Assembly: GCA_019426215.1 (NCBI GenBank)
Contig: CM033394.1
Location: 23,890,195-23,954,194 of the forward strand
Direction of reading: 5' to 3'
Length of the DNA: 64,000 nt
Origin: Buddleja alternifolia
Lineage: Eukaryota; Streptophyta; Magnoliopsida; Lamiales; Scrophulariaceae
The position numbers and the translations under genes are program-made. This document shows positions 45,914 through 58,053 of the stretch, one piece after another. The stretch's first letter is position 1, and every line of letters starts with the position of its first letter. Below the pieces are notes generated by a model. That model saw only the letters and a program-made list of their open reading frames with translations, was not told where the DNA came from and made no database searches.

Positions 45914-48001
45914 TTAAGCATCTTGGGGGGCGATCCAATGTCTGCCGTTGACGAAACTCTTTGCCAAGAATGGGTGGGCCGTCTTATAATCCAACTCTCG
46001 GGCCCATGATATTGCTGCTGCTCCTGGCCCATAGCACTTGTACACACCAAAAAACACCGTCCTGCAATTTATTTTATTTTATTAGTTCGTTTATTGGAAA
46101 ACAGCTGGAAAAATATAATTTATCTAACCACCACCTGCACTTTTATCAACCTGCTACAAAAATACTGATTTAGCTAGAAACTAAAAACAAGGAAACCATA
46201 ATTCAAAAATAAAAGAGTACATTGGTAAACTGATAAATATACTAAATATTGATATATAGAATTTAAAACTCGCTTACCAGATAAGAGTAATATTTGGGAC
46301 TAATTTATGATTGGTTATGCACACTCTCAATGTATATGCAAAAATGAAAATTTGACTTTTGTATAAAAATTAGTTACGTTGAGATCAAGTAAAATACAAG
46401 AGATGAAAAAGGAAAAAAAAGATATCAGCAATAAAATTTAATGTGACTAGAAAAATATCGAGAACATATATAAAACTGTTTCCCAACATCAGGTTTTATG
46501 GACTATACGAACGTTATTAAGTCACCTCGTCAAAATATATAAAATGTCACTATACCAATGTCATAGTGTATGTACACCCAATTCACCTAAAAAATTGCTA
46601 GCTTCGCTAAAGCCGTTACTCTAAGCCCCTCTTCAATTCTGAATAGTAGGTAAAGTAAGAAGAAATGGGGGGTGCTTACTTGTTCTTGTTACTGACGTGG
46701 TCCCAGTAATCCCATCCCCCGTGGGCAACGACGTCGTCGAAGTAAGTGTAGGAAAATACAATCCTGGAGTACTGACCCATTGCCCGGCCCACATAAAGTG
46801 GGCCTGTACCCGTGACCCTGCAATTGACGAAAGCAAATCCAGTCTTCTCAAATGCTACATTTCTACCTTGGGCTGCAATCGACCCAAATCTGGTTGCTAT
46901 TGAGTGAAGTTCACAGTCCTATAACGTACACATTAAAACTCAAAAATCAAAATCAATGTATGTATTGTAGTGTGCTTATAATGAAATTTAACAACAAGAA
47001 TGTTATTGATATTTTAATTACTTTTGCATAATTAAAATATATATAAATCTTAATAAGTTTTATTTTCATTGATGAAAAAAATTAAACACATTATTAACCA
47101 CTAGCATTTAGAAAAATAGTAAAGAACTGGCCGAAATTACCATTTATTTTGGATGGGGTACGGTATATATTGCTAGGAAAAGATTTAGAGGGCGTTTGAG
47201 TAAGCTTACTAAAATAAGCTCTTCCAAAGAAAACTTATAAGCTCCACAATATAAAATGTTAATATCTCCTTAAATATAAGTTAAGAACCTCAACTTATTT
47301 TGAGCATAACTATATAATTACCATTGCTTGCACCTTATAAGATTTATACACTTATTTAAATATCAAAATACTTAAAAAACTTATTTTCAAGATATGATTT
47401 AATATATATATATATATAAATTTAGTGATGTATACAAGCAATGGTATTAACGAGATCTAGTTCTATTCATAGTGTATTATTATTATCATCATTTGTGCAG
47501 GAGAAGGCTAGCAAAATAGTAAAAACAATGAGCCATGTAACCTTATACTCAACATTTATATTCATCTGCTCATATATATAATGTACAACCAAAACAACTT
47601 AATCATTTATTTTGGTGATTTGTACCATGCATTGGATACTTAGGATTAACTAGTAATTAATCCGACATGAAATGAATTTCATAATAAGAGTTGAAAAATG
47701 AAATTTTTGAGATCTACATAGCATTTATATTTTATATTAAAAACTGAATATATATGTTGATCTTCCACACTTTCATGAAGAACAAATTCAATAATATTAA
47801 TACATATAGACAAATTAGCACTTGAGTTTGAGGAATTGACGAACATGAATTTGTTTTCCTAGAAAAAATTTAGAAACAATATTATCTTCAATCTTATGGA
47901 CTCGTGAATTTGCATGTTTAAACTCAAGCTCAACTCCAAACCTATCCAATTGGAGATAAATTCTGAATTAAGTATAAATGTATAATATGTAAATAGAACA
48001 G

Positions 48002-48036
<35 letters not shown>

Positions 48037-49665
48037 TTTTGGAATGTGAAATCTCAAATCTGCTGCTTATATATATATATAGACAAAGGCGTGGAGTGTT
48101 GGAAGTTTTCAAAAGCAAAACCCTCTCCCTAATTCCAAAAGATGCCAAAGACAAAAAAGGAGCAGACAAAAGGACAAAAGAAAGAAAAGAAACAGCTTTT
48201 CTCCATAATCATCAATTTTTCAAAAAGGCTGAGATTTAAAAGTGAAGTGAATTTATATATTATAATTAGGGAGTGTGCACGAGCCCAACTTCAATCGAAG
48301 TTGGCCAAACTTCTCGGCTCTAGCTCGAGCTCTAGCCCGACGAGCTTAAGAAAAATAAGCTTGAGCATCTCGAGCTCATAAAAAAATAATTTTTTTAATT
48401 AATATATATTATTAATTTTGATTAAATATTATACATAATTAAATATAGTCATGATAAATATTAAATATATTATTATTTATTTTATACATATATAATAATA
48501 TAAGATATCATATTATATATATGTATATATTAAAAAATAAATATTATATTATATATATATTCTAAATAAATAAATGAATAAAATAATATTTTTTATGCAG
48601 GTATTGAGCCTTCGAAAAAGCATTTTGGGCTCGTCAGAAAAGCTCGGCTCGAACTGGAGTTGAGCTTTTTTCGAGTCAGCTCGCTTCGTTGGTCACCTCT
48701 ATATTATATTATATAGTGTTGTTAGTTCTTACTTTGTACATAGACCTGCCATTGCCAAAGATGAAGTCTATAGAACCCTCAATGTAACATTCCTTGAAGT
48801 AATGTCGACCGGCGTCGTCGCAGAGAGTGTCTTGTGCTCCGTAGAATCCACAACCTGAGAAGAATGCTTTGTCTCCTGATATCCGAAACGCCACCGCCTG
48901 CCATCCCTGCATGCCCGGCATTGGTGCTGGTGCTGTATTCTACATTCATTACATGATTATGATGCATGTGCATATATGTATATATCATATATATATATAT
49001 ATATATGTCGATCCAGAGAGAGAGAGAGACTTATATGTACCTTGAAGCTGATATTTCTTGCAGAGAAATAAGGTGCAAAAACGGAGACAGAAGCGGAGTG
49101 ATAAGTACGGAGTTGCTGGCCGTCGGGTCCCCGGTCAGAAGCCCTATCATGCCATTCTATCACCGTCACCTCTCTTCCTGCTCCTTGGAATGTTATGTAA
49201 GGCTTTGATGCCGGCACCGACACCTTCTCTCTGATTCATTCATTCATTACAACACCACCAAACTAATTTTATTAATTTATTTATTTATTGGTTAATTATA
49301 TATATATATATATATGTATGTATCTAATTAATTACGTACACATAACAACCGGCACTGATTAGAATGAGAACATTTTTGGCATTGTTTTGAGGGACAGAAT
49401 CTACAGCATCTTGAACCGAGTTGAAGTCGCCTAACCCGTTAACGTCAACCGTGACGAGAAGGTGGCCGGAGGGTCCGACCCATTTGTGGTGGTTGCTAGA
49501 ATAATTACTAGTAGTAGTAGTAGTGCTGGTAACTGGAATGAGAGTAGTAGTAGTGTTATAATTATGGGCAAAACTGCTGCTTGAGGCTGTACTTGAAACT
49601 ATTGCATGTACAGAAACGCAATAATAAATGAAGAAAATGATGATGATGTTACAAGCTGCAGCCAT
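45914..49665 (-). CDS. Pectinesterase (pectin methylesterase), secreted, no PMEI pro-domain; 5 exons
   Basis: Minus-strand exons 49665-49340, 49230-49041, 48939-48733, 46918-46680 and 46061-45914, all GT..AG, join in phase to 369 residues. The protein removes methyl esters from wall pectin, giving demethylated pectin and methanol in the apoplast. An N-terminal hydrophobic signal peptide (residues 1-~21) and a Thr/Ser-rich linker precede the beta-helix domain, which starts near [16 protein letters not shown]. Visible motifs: [19 protein letters not shown] (catalytic-region Asp), [10 protein letters not shown] (second catalytic Asp), [16 protein letters not shown] (active-site Arg; the usual LGRPW Trp is not there) and VNGRHWIAP at the end. 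The pattern matches the plant clade around Arabidopsis PME53/PME15/PME68 as I know it. [13 protein letters not shown] is slightly shorter than the GPGA..RGVSW form of relatives. Intron 3 (46919-48732) carries a possible hAT-like MITE. The gene is convergent with PEX19. Confidence 0.93.
48265..48700. mobile_element. Possible hAT-like MITE in pectinesterase intron 3
   Basis: 436 bp, with GAGCTCGAGC-type segments near both ends (48300-48375 and 48630-48690) and an AT-rich middle. Eight-bp ATATTATA occurs on both sides (48257-48264, 48701-48708), the hAT TSD size. The site is AT-rich and the terminal inverted repeats (GGGAGTG versus GAGGTGA) are weak. Confidence 0.4.
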
Positions 49666-49706
49666 TAAAATTGGTTTTCAGAGAAAAGCAGAATATATAT
49701 ATATTG

Positions 49707-50036
49707 AGAATTATATAATTTCTTGGAAGTTGAGGAAATTAAGAATGTGAGTGAGATAGCTATTGGTAATGACCAATACAAGGAGTCATGAGTACAAGTT
49801 TGTTTATATATCATGTGTTGCTGCAATATTTGCCCACTCTAACGGTCATATTTTTCTCAGTGTTAATTTCTTGCATGCCCATATCATCAACTATGGTATA
49901 TATGTATATAGTGGATATATTCGTAATGTTTATGCGCGCGTGACATGATTATTTTCCATGTAATATTCAAGAAATTAAACAGAAAACGTAACAGTTGTTC
50001 CTTTAATTAATTTTAGCCATTAATTAAAGGGAAACT
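49707..50036. other. Upstream region of the pectinesterase gene
   Basis: AT-rich. It presumably includes the pectinesterase promoter on the minus strand, but no element can be fixed by eye beyond a TATATATAT run at 49692-49702. Confidence 0.3.
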
Positions 50037-50053
50037 AGGTAGCTAGGGTAGAA

Positions 50054-50229
50054 CCAAGGGGTTGTGGTGGAGCGGTAGGGGCTTCTCCACCTTTAACCAA
50101 ACGTCAAGGGTTCGATCCTTGACTTTAGGAATGGAGCAAATTTTTTTGGTCAGCAGTCCCACCCTTTGAGAAAGAGAATAGTCACTGCGTTCGACGGTGG
50201 ATACCTTGGTATAACCAAAAAAATAAAAA
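50054..50229 (+). mobile_element. tRNA-derived SINE with perfect 17-bp TSD
   Basis: 176 bp. A box TGGTGGAGCGGTAGG (50073), B box GGGTTCGATCC (50109) and an A-rich tail (AACCAAAAAAATAAAAA). Perfect TSD AGGTAGCTAGGGTAGAA at 50037-50053 and 50230-50246. Confidence 0.95.
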
Positions 50230-50563
50230 AGGTAGCTAGGGTAGAATTTTCCTATAAAGTAGCTAGCTAGGCATGATTATATTAAAATAGCTATTAATTA
50301 GAGATTGGTAATTAAATTAATGTTTTTAATAATTGTTACATCAATAGTTATTACATGCCAACCTATTTAGAAAGAGTGGTGTTGATTTTTTCATTCCTAA
50401 CATTCTCTTGTGTGGGTGGAAATTAAATAAATATGTTTGAATGATTGTGGCATATATGCCATAACACAACGCAACTTTAATGTTCTTCTGCACTTGGATA
50501 AATAACTGCTCCAGGCATTGCAAGTGATAAGTTGTTTTCCTTTCAGATATTAATAATATGCTC

Positions 50564-52058
50564 GGGAAATTCACACCAATGGTCCCCCATGTGGATACAT
50601 ATTGTGTCACTTAGTCCCTCATGTCAAAAAATTAGCATTTTCGTCCCTCATGTCATTAAATTGTATCATGTTGGTCCCTCTTTTCAATTTTCTCCACAAA
50701 TGCAGGGGCATTTTCGTCACTTTAGTGCCTCATGTTGCTTCCTCTTTTCAATTTCATTTTGCTAACTTTGAATATAAAACTGATTTGTTCTAGACGTCTC
50801 CTAATTATGTGTGATATATGTATACATAGACCTATGTGTCTAGTTTCATGGGAAGAAAACGATTCATGAATCCGAACTTCTACAATGAGTTACGAATTTT
50901 CTCGTGAAAACGCGCACAATTATCTGCACAACTGACACATTTTTAGCTAACTTTGAATACAAAACTGCATTGTTCTAGAGTTCTCCTGATTATGTGGGAT
51001 ATACGCATGGATAGTCCTATGTATCTAGTTTCATGGGAATAAAACGGTACATGAATCCAAGCTTTCTACCATGAGTTATGAATTTTTTCGTGAAGACGCG
51101 CACAGCTGTCTGCACAGCCGACAGATTTTTAGCTAATTTTGAATACAAACCTGCTTTGTTTTAGAGTTCTCCTGATTATGTGAGATATACGCATGGATAG
51201 ACCTATGTATCTAGCTTCATGGGAATAAAACGATTCATGAATCCGAGCTTTCCACAATGAGTTATGATTTTTCTCGTGAAGACGCGCACAGCTGTCTGCA
51301 CAGCCAACAGATTTTTAGCTAATTTTGAATACAAACCTGCTTTGTTATAGAGTTCTCATGACTATTTGGGATATACGAGTGGATATGCCTATGTATCTAG
51401 TTTCATATGAATAAAACGGTTTATGAATCCGAATTTTCGACAATGAGTTATGAATTGTTCTCGTGAAGACGCGCACAGCTGTCTGCACAGCCGACAGATT
51501 TTTAGCTAATTTTGAATACAAACCTGCTTTGTTCTAGAGTTCTCCTAATTATGTCGGATATATGCATGGATAGACCTATGTGTCTAGTTTCATGTAAATA
51601 AAACGATTCATGAATCTGAGCTTTCTACAATAAGTTATGAATTTTCTCGTGAAGACGCGCACAGCTGCCTATACAGCCGATAGATTTTTATCTAACTTTG
51701 AATACAAAACTGCATTGTTCTAGAGTTCTCCTGATTATGTGGGATATACGTGTGGATTGACCTATGTGTCTAGTTGCATGAGAATAAAACGGTTCATGAA
51801 TCCGAGCTTTCTACAATGAGTTATGAATTTTCTCGTGAAGACGCGTACAACTAAATTATAAAGTGACACAATTTGAGTGAATATCCCAAAAATAAAGGTT
51901 AAAGGACGAAAATGCCCCTGCATTTGTGGAGAAAATTGAAAAGAGGGACCAACATGATACAATTTAATGACATGAGGGACGAAAGTTCTAATTTTTTGAC
52001 ATGAGGGACTAAAGTGACACAATGTATCCACATGGGGGACCATTGGTGTGAATTTCCC
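50564..52058. mobile_element. Long-TIR MULE-like element with internal tandem array, TSD TAATATGCTC
   Basis: 1495 bp. The first and last 33 bases are perfect inverted repeats (GGGAAATTCACACCAATGG ..), and the arms stay complementary for ~170 bp (CATGTCAAAAAATTAG, CTCCACAAATGCAGGGGCAT). Perfect 10-bp TSD TAATATGCTC at 50554-50563 and 52059-52068. The interior is a tandem array. No transposase is present. Confidence 0.95.
50760..51850. repeat. Tandem array of a ~185 bp unit
   Basis: Six units starting AGCTAACTTTGAATACAAA-like at about 50760, 50944, 51130, 51317, 51504 and 51690. Each contains CCTATGTGTCTAGTTTCATG, ATTCATGAATCCGAGCTTTC, TGAGTTATGAATTTTCTCG and GAAGACGCGCACAGCTGTCT. Clearly related to the ~180 bp unit at 22200-23690. 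Confidence 0.92.
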
Positions 52059-52068
52059 TAATATGCTC

Positions 52069-52470
52069 CATATCTCTCTAAGATATCATTATTATAATAA
52101 CATAAAATCTCATAAATCGACCTGTAACAAACCAAATTTATATGATAAACGAGAAGAAAAACATGTATATATATCATCAGTAATTTGATCTAGTGAAGTT
52201 ATAATAATATAGAGACCATGAGGGAGCATGAATAATACAAAGAAAATTTAAGTGACATTTCCTCGATTGTTTGCCTGTTTAATTCTGAATTATAATCCTA
52301 AATTTGGGGAATATATGTAAAGAAAAACTTTATTATACTGTATCAAACAGATCACAGCTAGAATTTGTAACAATTTACTGTGGAAAATAATGGAGACAAA
52401 CAACTGTTGCGGGTTACCGCTGCAAAACGTCCAAAGCTCATTTATCTCTTTTGTTTTCCACTTATACTTA
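52069..52470. other. AT-rich spacer
   Basis: No gene or element recognised. Confidence 0.4.
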
Positions 52471-52957
52471 ATTGGAAAATTCCATTTTTGTTACATCAAA
52501 GGATCGTGTATATTTTTTAATATAAAAAAGGTTCCAATTGGTAATTTGGTACACTCCGACCAGAAATTTGGCAATTTGAGTACAAATTTTGCCGAAAACT
52601 CAAAATTTGCCGGAAAATATCATTTAGCGGAGAAATTAATCTTCAATTTGGGGATTTTTGCATTTGGAGGGAAATTTAACTTTTAATTTGGGATTTTAAC
52701 TCAAATACTTTCTAATTTTTTTGTTTAACTTTTTGAAAATATTAAATCAAATATTTTTATCTAAATTATTTTTTCTAATTAATACATCTATCAATTATAT
52801 ATAAAAAAATTATATTTAAAAATTATAATTTCAAATTTTTTTGTTTAAATTTTTGTTTTTCTGATTTTTAATTTTTTTTTGGGTTATAATTTATTTATTT
52901 TTTGTCAATGAAAATCGGCAACCAAAGAAAGATACTTTTATTTAAATCTAAAAATTA

Positions 52958-52988
<31 letters not shown>

Positions 52989-53688
52989 TTTTATTATTAT
53001 TTTCTGATTTTTCAGAATTTTTTAAAAAAAAGAAAAGAAAAGAGGCTATATTTTATTTCTAATTTATTTCTGAATTTTTTTTTGAGTTTCTAATCTATTT
53101 ATTTGTCAATGGGGAAAAAATATTTTGCCATTAAAAATAAATTTATTTAAATTTAAAAATTTATTTAAGATATAATTTTTAATATTTTTGTTTTTCAAAT
53201 CATTTTATGTTTTTAATATTATTTTAGATAAGTGTTTAGTATTTTTTTTAACTATATTCGCATTTATATAAATATTATATTATTATATTTTTTCAATAAA
53301 TATTTATTTTCTTACACTTTAAATTAGCTTCAAATATACAGTTTTAATATTTTTCAATTTCTTAGATTATTTTATTTTATTTTTATAATTTTATCTTCAC
53401 ATGAGATTTGGGGGTTATATTGACTTTTTCACTCATTTCCCTTCAGATTTTGGTGGCACATGGGCAATTTCCCTCCAAATTTAGTTGCTACGACAGCAAT
53501 TTTCCCAACATATACAAAAATCCCCAAATTTGGTGCCACAGAGACATTTTTTGGCCAATTTGAATTTTCCGGCGTACTCAAATTGCTAAATTTCTCACTG
53601 GAGTATACCAATTTTGCCGATTGGACCTTTTTTTGCAGGAAAAAATGTACACAACCTTTTGGTGTACCAAAAATGCAATTTTCCCTTT
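52471..53688. mobile_element. Long inverted-repeat element
   Basis: About 1.2 kb with ~190-bp inverted arms. Left GGAAAATTCCATTTTTGTTA .. GGCAATTTGAGTACAAATTT .. AATTTGGGGATTTTTG; right, read backwards, GGGAAAATTGCATTTTTGGT .. AGCAATTTGAGTACG .. AATTTGGGGATTTTTG. The centre is AT-rich (TA run at 52963-52988). A TSD is not clear. It is related to 20630-20895. Confidence 0.8.
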
Positions 53689-53699
53689 GGTTAAGAAAC

Positions 53700-54092
53700 A
53701 ATTCAAGTTTGTTTTGAGTTTGAAATTTAAATTTGTATTGGTTTGATTGTTAACTAAATCAAGTTAGAGACGACCTTCAATTTGATAATGTTTTGATATT
53801 TTTAAATTATTCTAATCAAACTTCATCAAATAAAAAAAATATTCAAGCTTGTTATTTTAAATGAGCTGAACTCAAAGAATTTTAAATTAATCTGGAATCG
53901 AGTAAGAAATAGTTTCATTTATTTAGACATATATGTGCATGTCTAGCTAGGCAAGGAAACAGGTGCAAAGAATGGGCATATATATGTTTTAATTTCCAAT
54001 AGGAGTGAAAAATCAGACAAATTATTTTCTACATTACATTGTTCTGTTAGAGTTTTTTCCTTTACAACTCTACTCTCTTTCTGTGAAAGATG

Positions 54093-54131
<39 letters not shown>

Positions 54132-54429
54132 TTTTACTTGTATTTGGCACCAAAAATATTCTCATATTTTTAAGAAATAGCATTTATTGTCAAGGTGATT
54201 ATTATGCCCTACAAATTTAGCTTTAATGAGATGAAACTAAAATTGCTCTCAGCATAAACTACAACATTATAGTGAGAAAAGAAATGTTACATTTTAAAAT
54301 ATAGGAAAAATTACTAAAAAGCCCTCCATGATAAATTTTCAAATCCAAAAAACCAATTAAAATATTTTTAAGTCTAAAAACCACACCCTACAATCTTTTA
54401 AGGAATAACCCAGAAGTATATAGATTTTA
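53700..54429. other. AT-rich spacer with a (TA)n run
   Basis: (TA)n at 54096-54129. No gene recognised. Confidence 0.4.
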
Positions 54430-54824
54430 GGGATAATAGCGGACACCCCCCTCAGTTATGGGGTGATGTGCACTTTGCCCCCCAACTTATTGAAATGTGC
54501 GATTTACCTCCTCACTTATCAAAAATGTGCACTTCACTCCCTCGGGCAGCTCGGGCAGATTCAGGCACTTCACTTATCATAAAAATTGGACTTTTGCCCC
54601 TTGACTTATGTGTTTTTGTATCACTTTACTCCCTGACTTATGTGTTTTTGTAGCACTTTGCCCCCTGACTTATGTGTTTTGTAGCACTTTGTCCCTGCCC
54701 GAGCTGCCCGAGGGAGTGAAGTGCACATTTTATGATAAGTGAGAGGGTAAAACGCACATTTCAATAAGTTGGGGGGCAAAGTGCACATCGCCCCATAACT
54801 GAGGAGGGTGTCTGCTATTATCCC
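54430..54824. mobile_element. MULE-like MITE, TSD TAGATTTTA
   Basis: 395 bp with ends GGGATAATAGCGGACACCC .. GGGTGTCTGCTATTATCCC and long inverted arms (CAACTTATTGAAATGTGCG / CGCACATTTCAATAAGTTG). The 9-bp TSD TAGATTTTA is at 54421-54429 and 54825-54833. Inside, a CTGACTTATGTGTTTTTGTA unit is repeated three times. Confidence 0.93.
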
Positions 54825-54833
54825 TAGATTTTA

Positions 54834-55594
54834 AACTACCCTTTATTTATTAATTAGCTAAGAACTGACTTATTGATTTTTTTATAAAAAAACATTTTGT
54901 TATAGATTTTTCAGATTGATATATTAAATATTTTAGTTTATAATTTGTTTTTGACATTAACATGGTAACTATTTACAAAATATGTTTTTTCGCAATATTT
55001 TACAAGATTGAAAAATCTAAAATTTTGAATTGAAATCATAATTAAGACCAGTTATATATAAAAAATTTAAATAATAAATTTCTATACAAAAAATTATCAA
55101 AATAAATAAATAAATTCTATATAAAAGTACTATTGATTAATTCTTAATCTAAAAGTCTAAGCCCAATTAAATCCTTAAATTTATTAACTCTGAATGTTAG
55201 ATTTTTTTGAATGAAAAATTGGTGGAATGTGTCTTTTAGATTGAAAATTATTATCTTGAATTTTTCGGATATAAAAATTTATTTTAAGAGACTTTAAAAA
55301 TTTTTTGTCTAAATTTAAGGTCGAATATAAAATAAAACTGAAATATTATGTTAAATCTGCAAAACAGTTGTTTCTCCTCCAAATCAGTCATCGATTCCCA
55401 AAGTCACCTCTTAAACTTTTTGCTAGTTATTATAAATGAATAGTAATTTTATGTGAAAAATGAAATACGGGTATTTAATTTGTTTCCTACCACCACGATG
55501 CATATGAATTCTTAATCATATGAAATGAAATTTATGTTGGTCAGGTCTAGGACTAGGAGTAGCACTAAACTATTTTTATATGTTGAATAATTGG
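54834..55594. other. AT-rich spacer
   Basis: No gene or defined repeat seen. Confidence 0.4.
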
Positions 55595-55609
55595 TGGAAG
55601 GTGGGTTAT

Positions 55610-55810
55610 TTTTTTATTTTTTTTTTCGGTTTTCTCACGGAGTGTTTGACCCAACTTTTGCGCACCTCGATTAATCTCCTCTTACGGTGCGTGATTGTCG
55701 CTGGCCAAATATTATTTTGACAATGCTGAGAATCGATTTTGGGAACACATCAGGTCGACCCCAAGTTGTTTTAATGATAATCTTATATCATTAGGTCAAA
55801 AGCCTTGATT
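55610..55810 (-). mobile_element. SINE-like retroposon with 15-bp TSD
   Basis: 201 bp with a T-rich start on the + strand (TTTTTATTTTTTTTTT), so it lies on the minus strand. Perfect TSD TGGAAGGTGGGTTAT at 55595-55609 and 55811-55825. The tRNA-like boxes (TTTTGACCTAATGATATAAG; TCGATTCTCA) are degenerate, so the source RNA is uncertain. Confidence 0.8.
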
Positions 55811-56080
55811 TGGAAGGTGGGTTATGGTGGTGGGAGGATACAATTTTTTTTAATGTTTTTTACCAAAATGCAGTGACAAGGTCGCCCACTACACATAATA
55901 TAATAATAATAAACCAAAATTCTGTGGAAACAAATTAAAGTAGGGTAGGGTAGGGCCTGATAAATTAAAACAGTGTCAGTGTTTCTGAACGTTAGAACAA
56001 ATGGGAACAAGAGTGTACTACTCTACTGAAAGCGACGACAAATATTTGGCGATCACTTTTTATTTATAATTATAATTATT

Positions 56081-56309
56081 TTTTTTATTTTTATTTTTTT
56101 GGTAATAAAAAATTCGGGTAGGATCGCTCCGGTCCCCTACCCGGGCCAGAGCATACCACATTAGACCAATCAAAGTCAAAGGCCAGCCAATCTAGTTGGG
56201 AATTACAGATAGCCCACCAACACTGCCCTCACGTCGGAAGAGGGAATCGAACACATAATCTTTTGAGAGGAAGTGGTCCGTCCTTACCAACTGAGTCAAC
56301 AGGTGTTGG
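56081..56309 (-). mobile_element. tRNA-derived SINE with 16-bp TSD
   Basis: The minus strand reads TGACTCAGTTGGTAAGGACG (A box) and GTGTTCGATTCC (B box), with a T-rich tail on the + strand (56081-56100). TSD TATAATTATAATTATT is at 56065-56080 and 56310-56325. Confidence 0.88.
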
Positions 56310-56325
56310 TATAATTATAATTATT

Positions 56326-57064
56326 ATTATACGATCATCATCATATTTTAAAGCCTTTCCTGAAATTGGAAATATGATGGTTTCTTTTGTGAACCATGAT
56401 TGGGTGAGTTACATTACATTCAACCAAATGGCCCACACTACTCTAATAATGACGATTTCTTGTTTTAGGAGTAAGCAGCATAACGTCTTTCACCGAATAT
56501 TTAGGTCAAATTTCACCATTTACGTTGTCTCAAAAGTAGCCCTCAATCAAGGGCCACCCAATTTGTTGTTGCGCCTCAAAATAGATTTCCAAAATTTTAG
56601 TTCCATCATACAAAATTAAAATCTAATATTAAGTTTTTTTTAGGCTCCCTAAACCTTAAACTGTTATCATTTGCGTTATATATTAATTTCATCAATCACA
56701 ACCATAAATGAGAGAATCCATAGTAGTATTAGTATCACAGTGTATATAAAGAGAATATAAAGAGGAGAACCATCATTTGATATTCTTATTTTTGATTTTC
56801 ATCTCAATTATTCTTATGTCATTGCACTGTGGGTTTGAATTGATTAATTTCTCGTGTTTTCAACAATCCACATAAATGTGGGAAAATTGGATGTGAAACT
56901 AAACGTCGGTCAATTTTAGTGTTTGTTCGCTTGCAACACCTCCGCCGTAAGGCCTCATTGAAATATATGAAAAGCAAAGAGAGGATGGGTTCCTGTTGTG
57001 GCCTGGCCTATGCACTCCATGGAGAGGGAGGCAGACGGGTTGAGAGTCAATTGAGTATTATATT
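56326..57064. other. Spacer, no gene recognised
   Basis: Short open frames only (for example 56263-56619 +), without recognisable motifs. Confidence 0.4.
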
Positions 57065-57896
57065 CTTTTTCCCTCTATTTTTGGGCACGTTCGGTAGCTT
57101 TGATTATGAGTGATATGAATATTTATCATATGTAATGTAATGTTTGGTAGTCATGATGAAAGCCCATGATAAGCCAAAGCCCCGGTACACTATCCATAAG
57201 TTTGGTATTAATAAGTCTCATGAAAAGCGTAGGACAGATTTATCCCATTTAAGTGAGATTACTTTACGGATGGAAAATTACATCTTCACCCTTAATAAAT
57301 ATTGATTTTCCTTTTCTTTTTAGGGGAATTATTCATCACTCTCAACAAAATATTCAGCTTCCTTTTCGTTTTAGGGGAATGATTCATCACTCTCAACACA
57401 AAATATTCATCTTCGATCTTAAAAAAAAGTATATTCATCTTCCTTTTCTTTTTACGGGAATTATTCATCTTCCTAGACAGACAAACAAAACCCTTCTTAA
57501 ATTTTTCTATTAAAGCCGCCACAGAGAAGAAAAGGAGACAGAGTCGTACTGTTTCCATTGAACTAGGTTGGATTCAAGATACTTGTTTAATCATATTCTT
57601 ATATTTTCCCATGAAATTGTTATTTTCTGTATGCTTGGCAATAGTTGGCATCATTCTATTTTGCTGCAATAACTGTACATGACAGCATACATGCAGAACC
57701 ACATTTGAAATCACGGGCAGCAAGTTAAATTGTTAGATTGCAGAAACTCTATGGACGTCTTTTGTAAGGAGGTTGGGATATGCGGGGATAGGATGGATTT
57801 GAGTGGATTACACAGTTCATTACAAGGGGTGTAACATATTCTGTAAATTTTTATCCCATGGATAAGCCGTTCAACCTTATCCCTATCATACGTTTG
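57065..57896. other. Possible DNA-transposon remnant interrupted by copia D
   Basis: The left end GGGCACGTTCGGTAGC and the right part read backwards (CAAACGTATGATAGGG) resemble the G(T/C)TTGGTA-type ends of some plant DNA elements. Inside, a block with TTCCTTTTCTTTTTAGGGG and ATTATTCATC is repeated three times (57305-57475). The right end would lie beyond the copia insertion, outside the window. Confidence 0.3.
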
Positions 57897-58053
57897 TGTT
57901 AGAGTGGTAAACCCCGTAGGAAAACTTGTATTGCAACCAAGCGTATAAATAAGTACAAGAGAAAACCCTAATTAGATAAACTCAGAAAGATATACAAAAT
58001 AAATAAAGATATACAACATAATAAATTAAATACAATATCTTTCCTATTTAACA
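57897..58053 (-). repeat. 3' LTR of copia element D (157 bp)
   Basis: On the minus strand TGTTAAATAGGAAAG .. CCACTCTAACA, directly after a PPT (GCGGGGTG). LTRs this short are typical of the Ale/Retrofit group of copia elements (inference). The RNase H frame ends at a stop inside the LTR start (58044). Confidence 0.85.

Noticed and set aside
50054..56309. A-box/B-box sequences considered as tRNA genes
   Set aside because: They lack a foldable full cloverleaf and end in A-rich tails with 15-17 bp target-site duplications, so they are SINEs.
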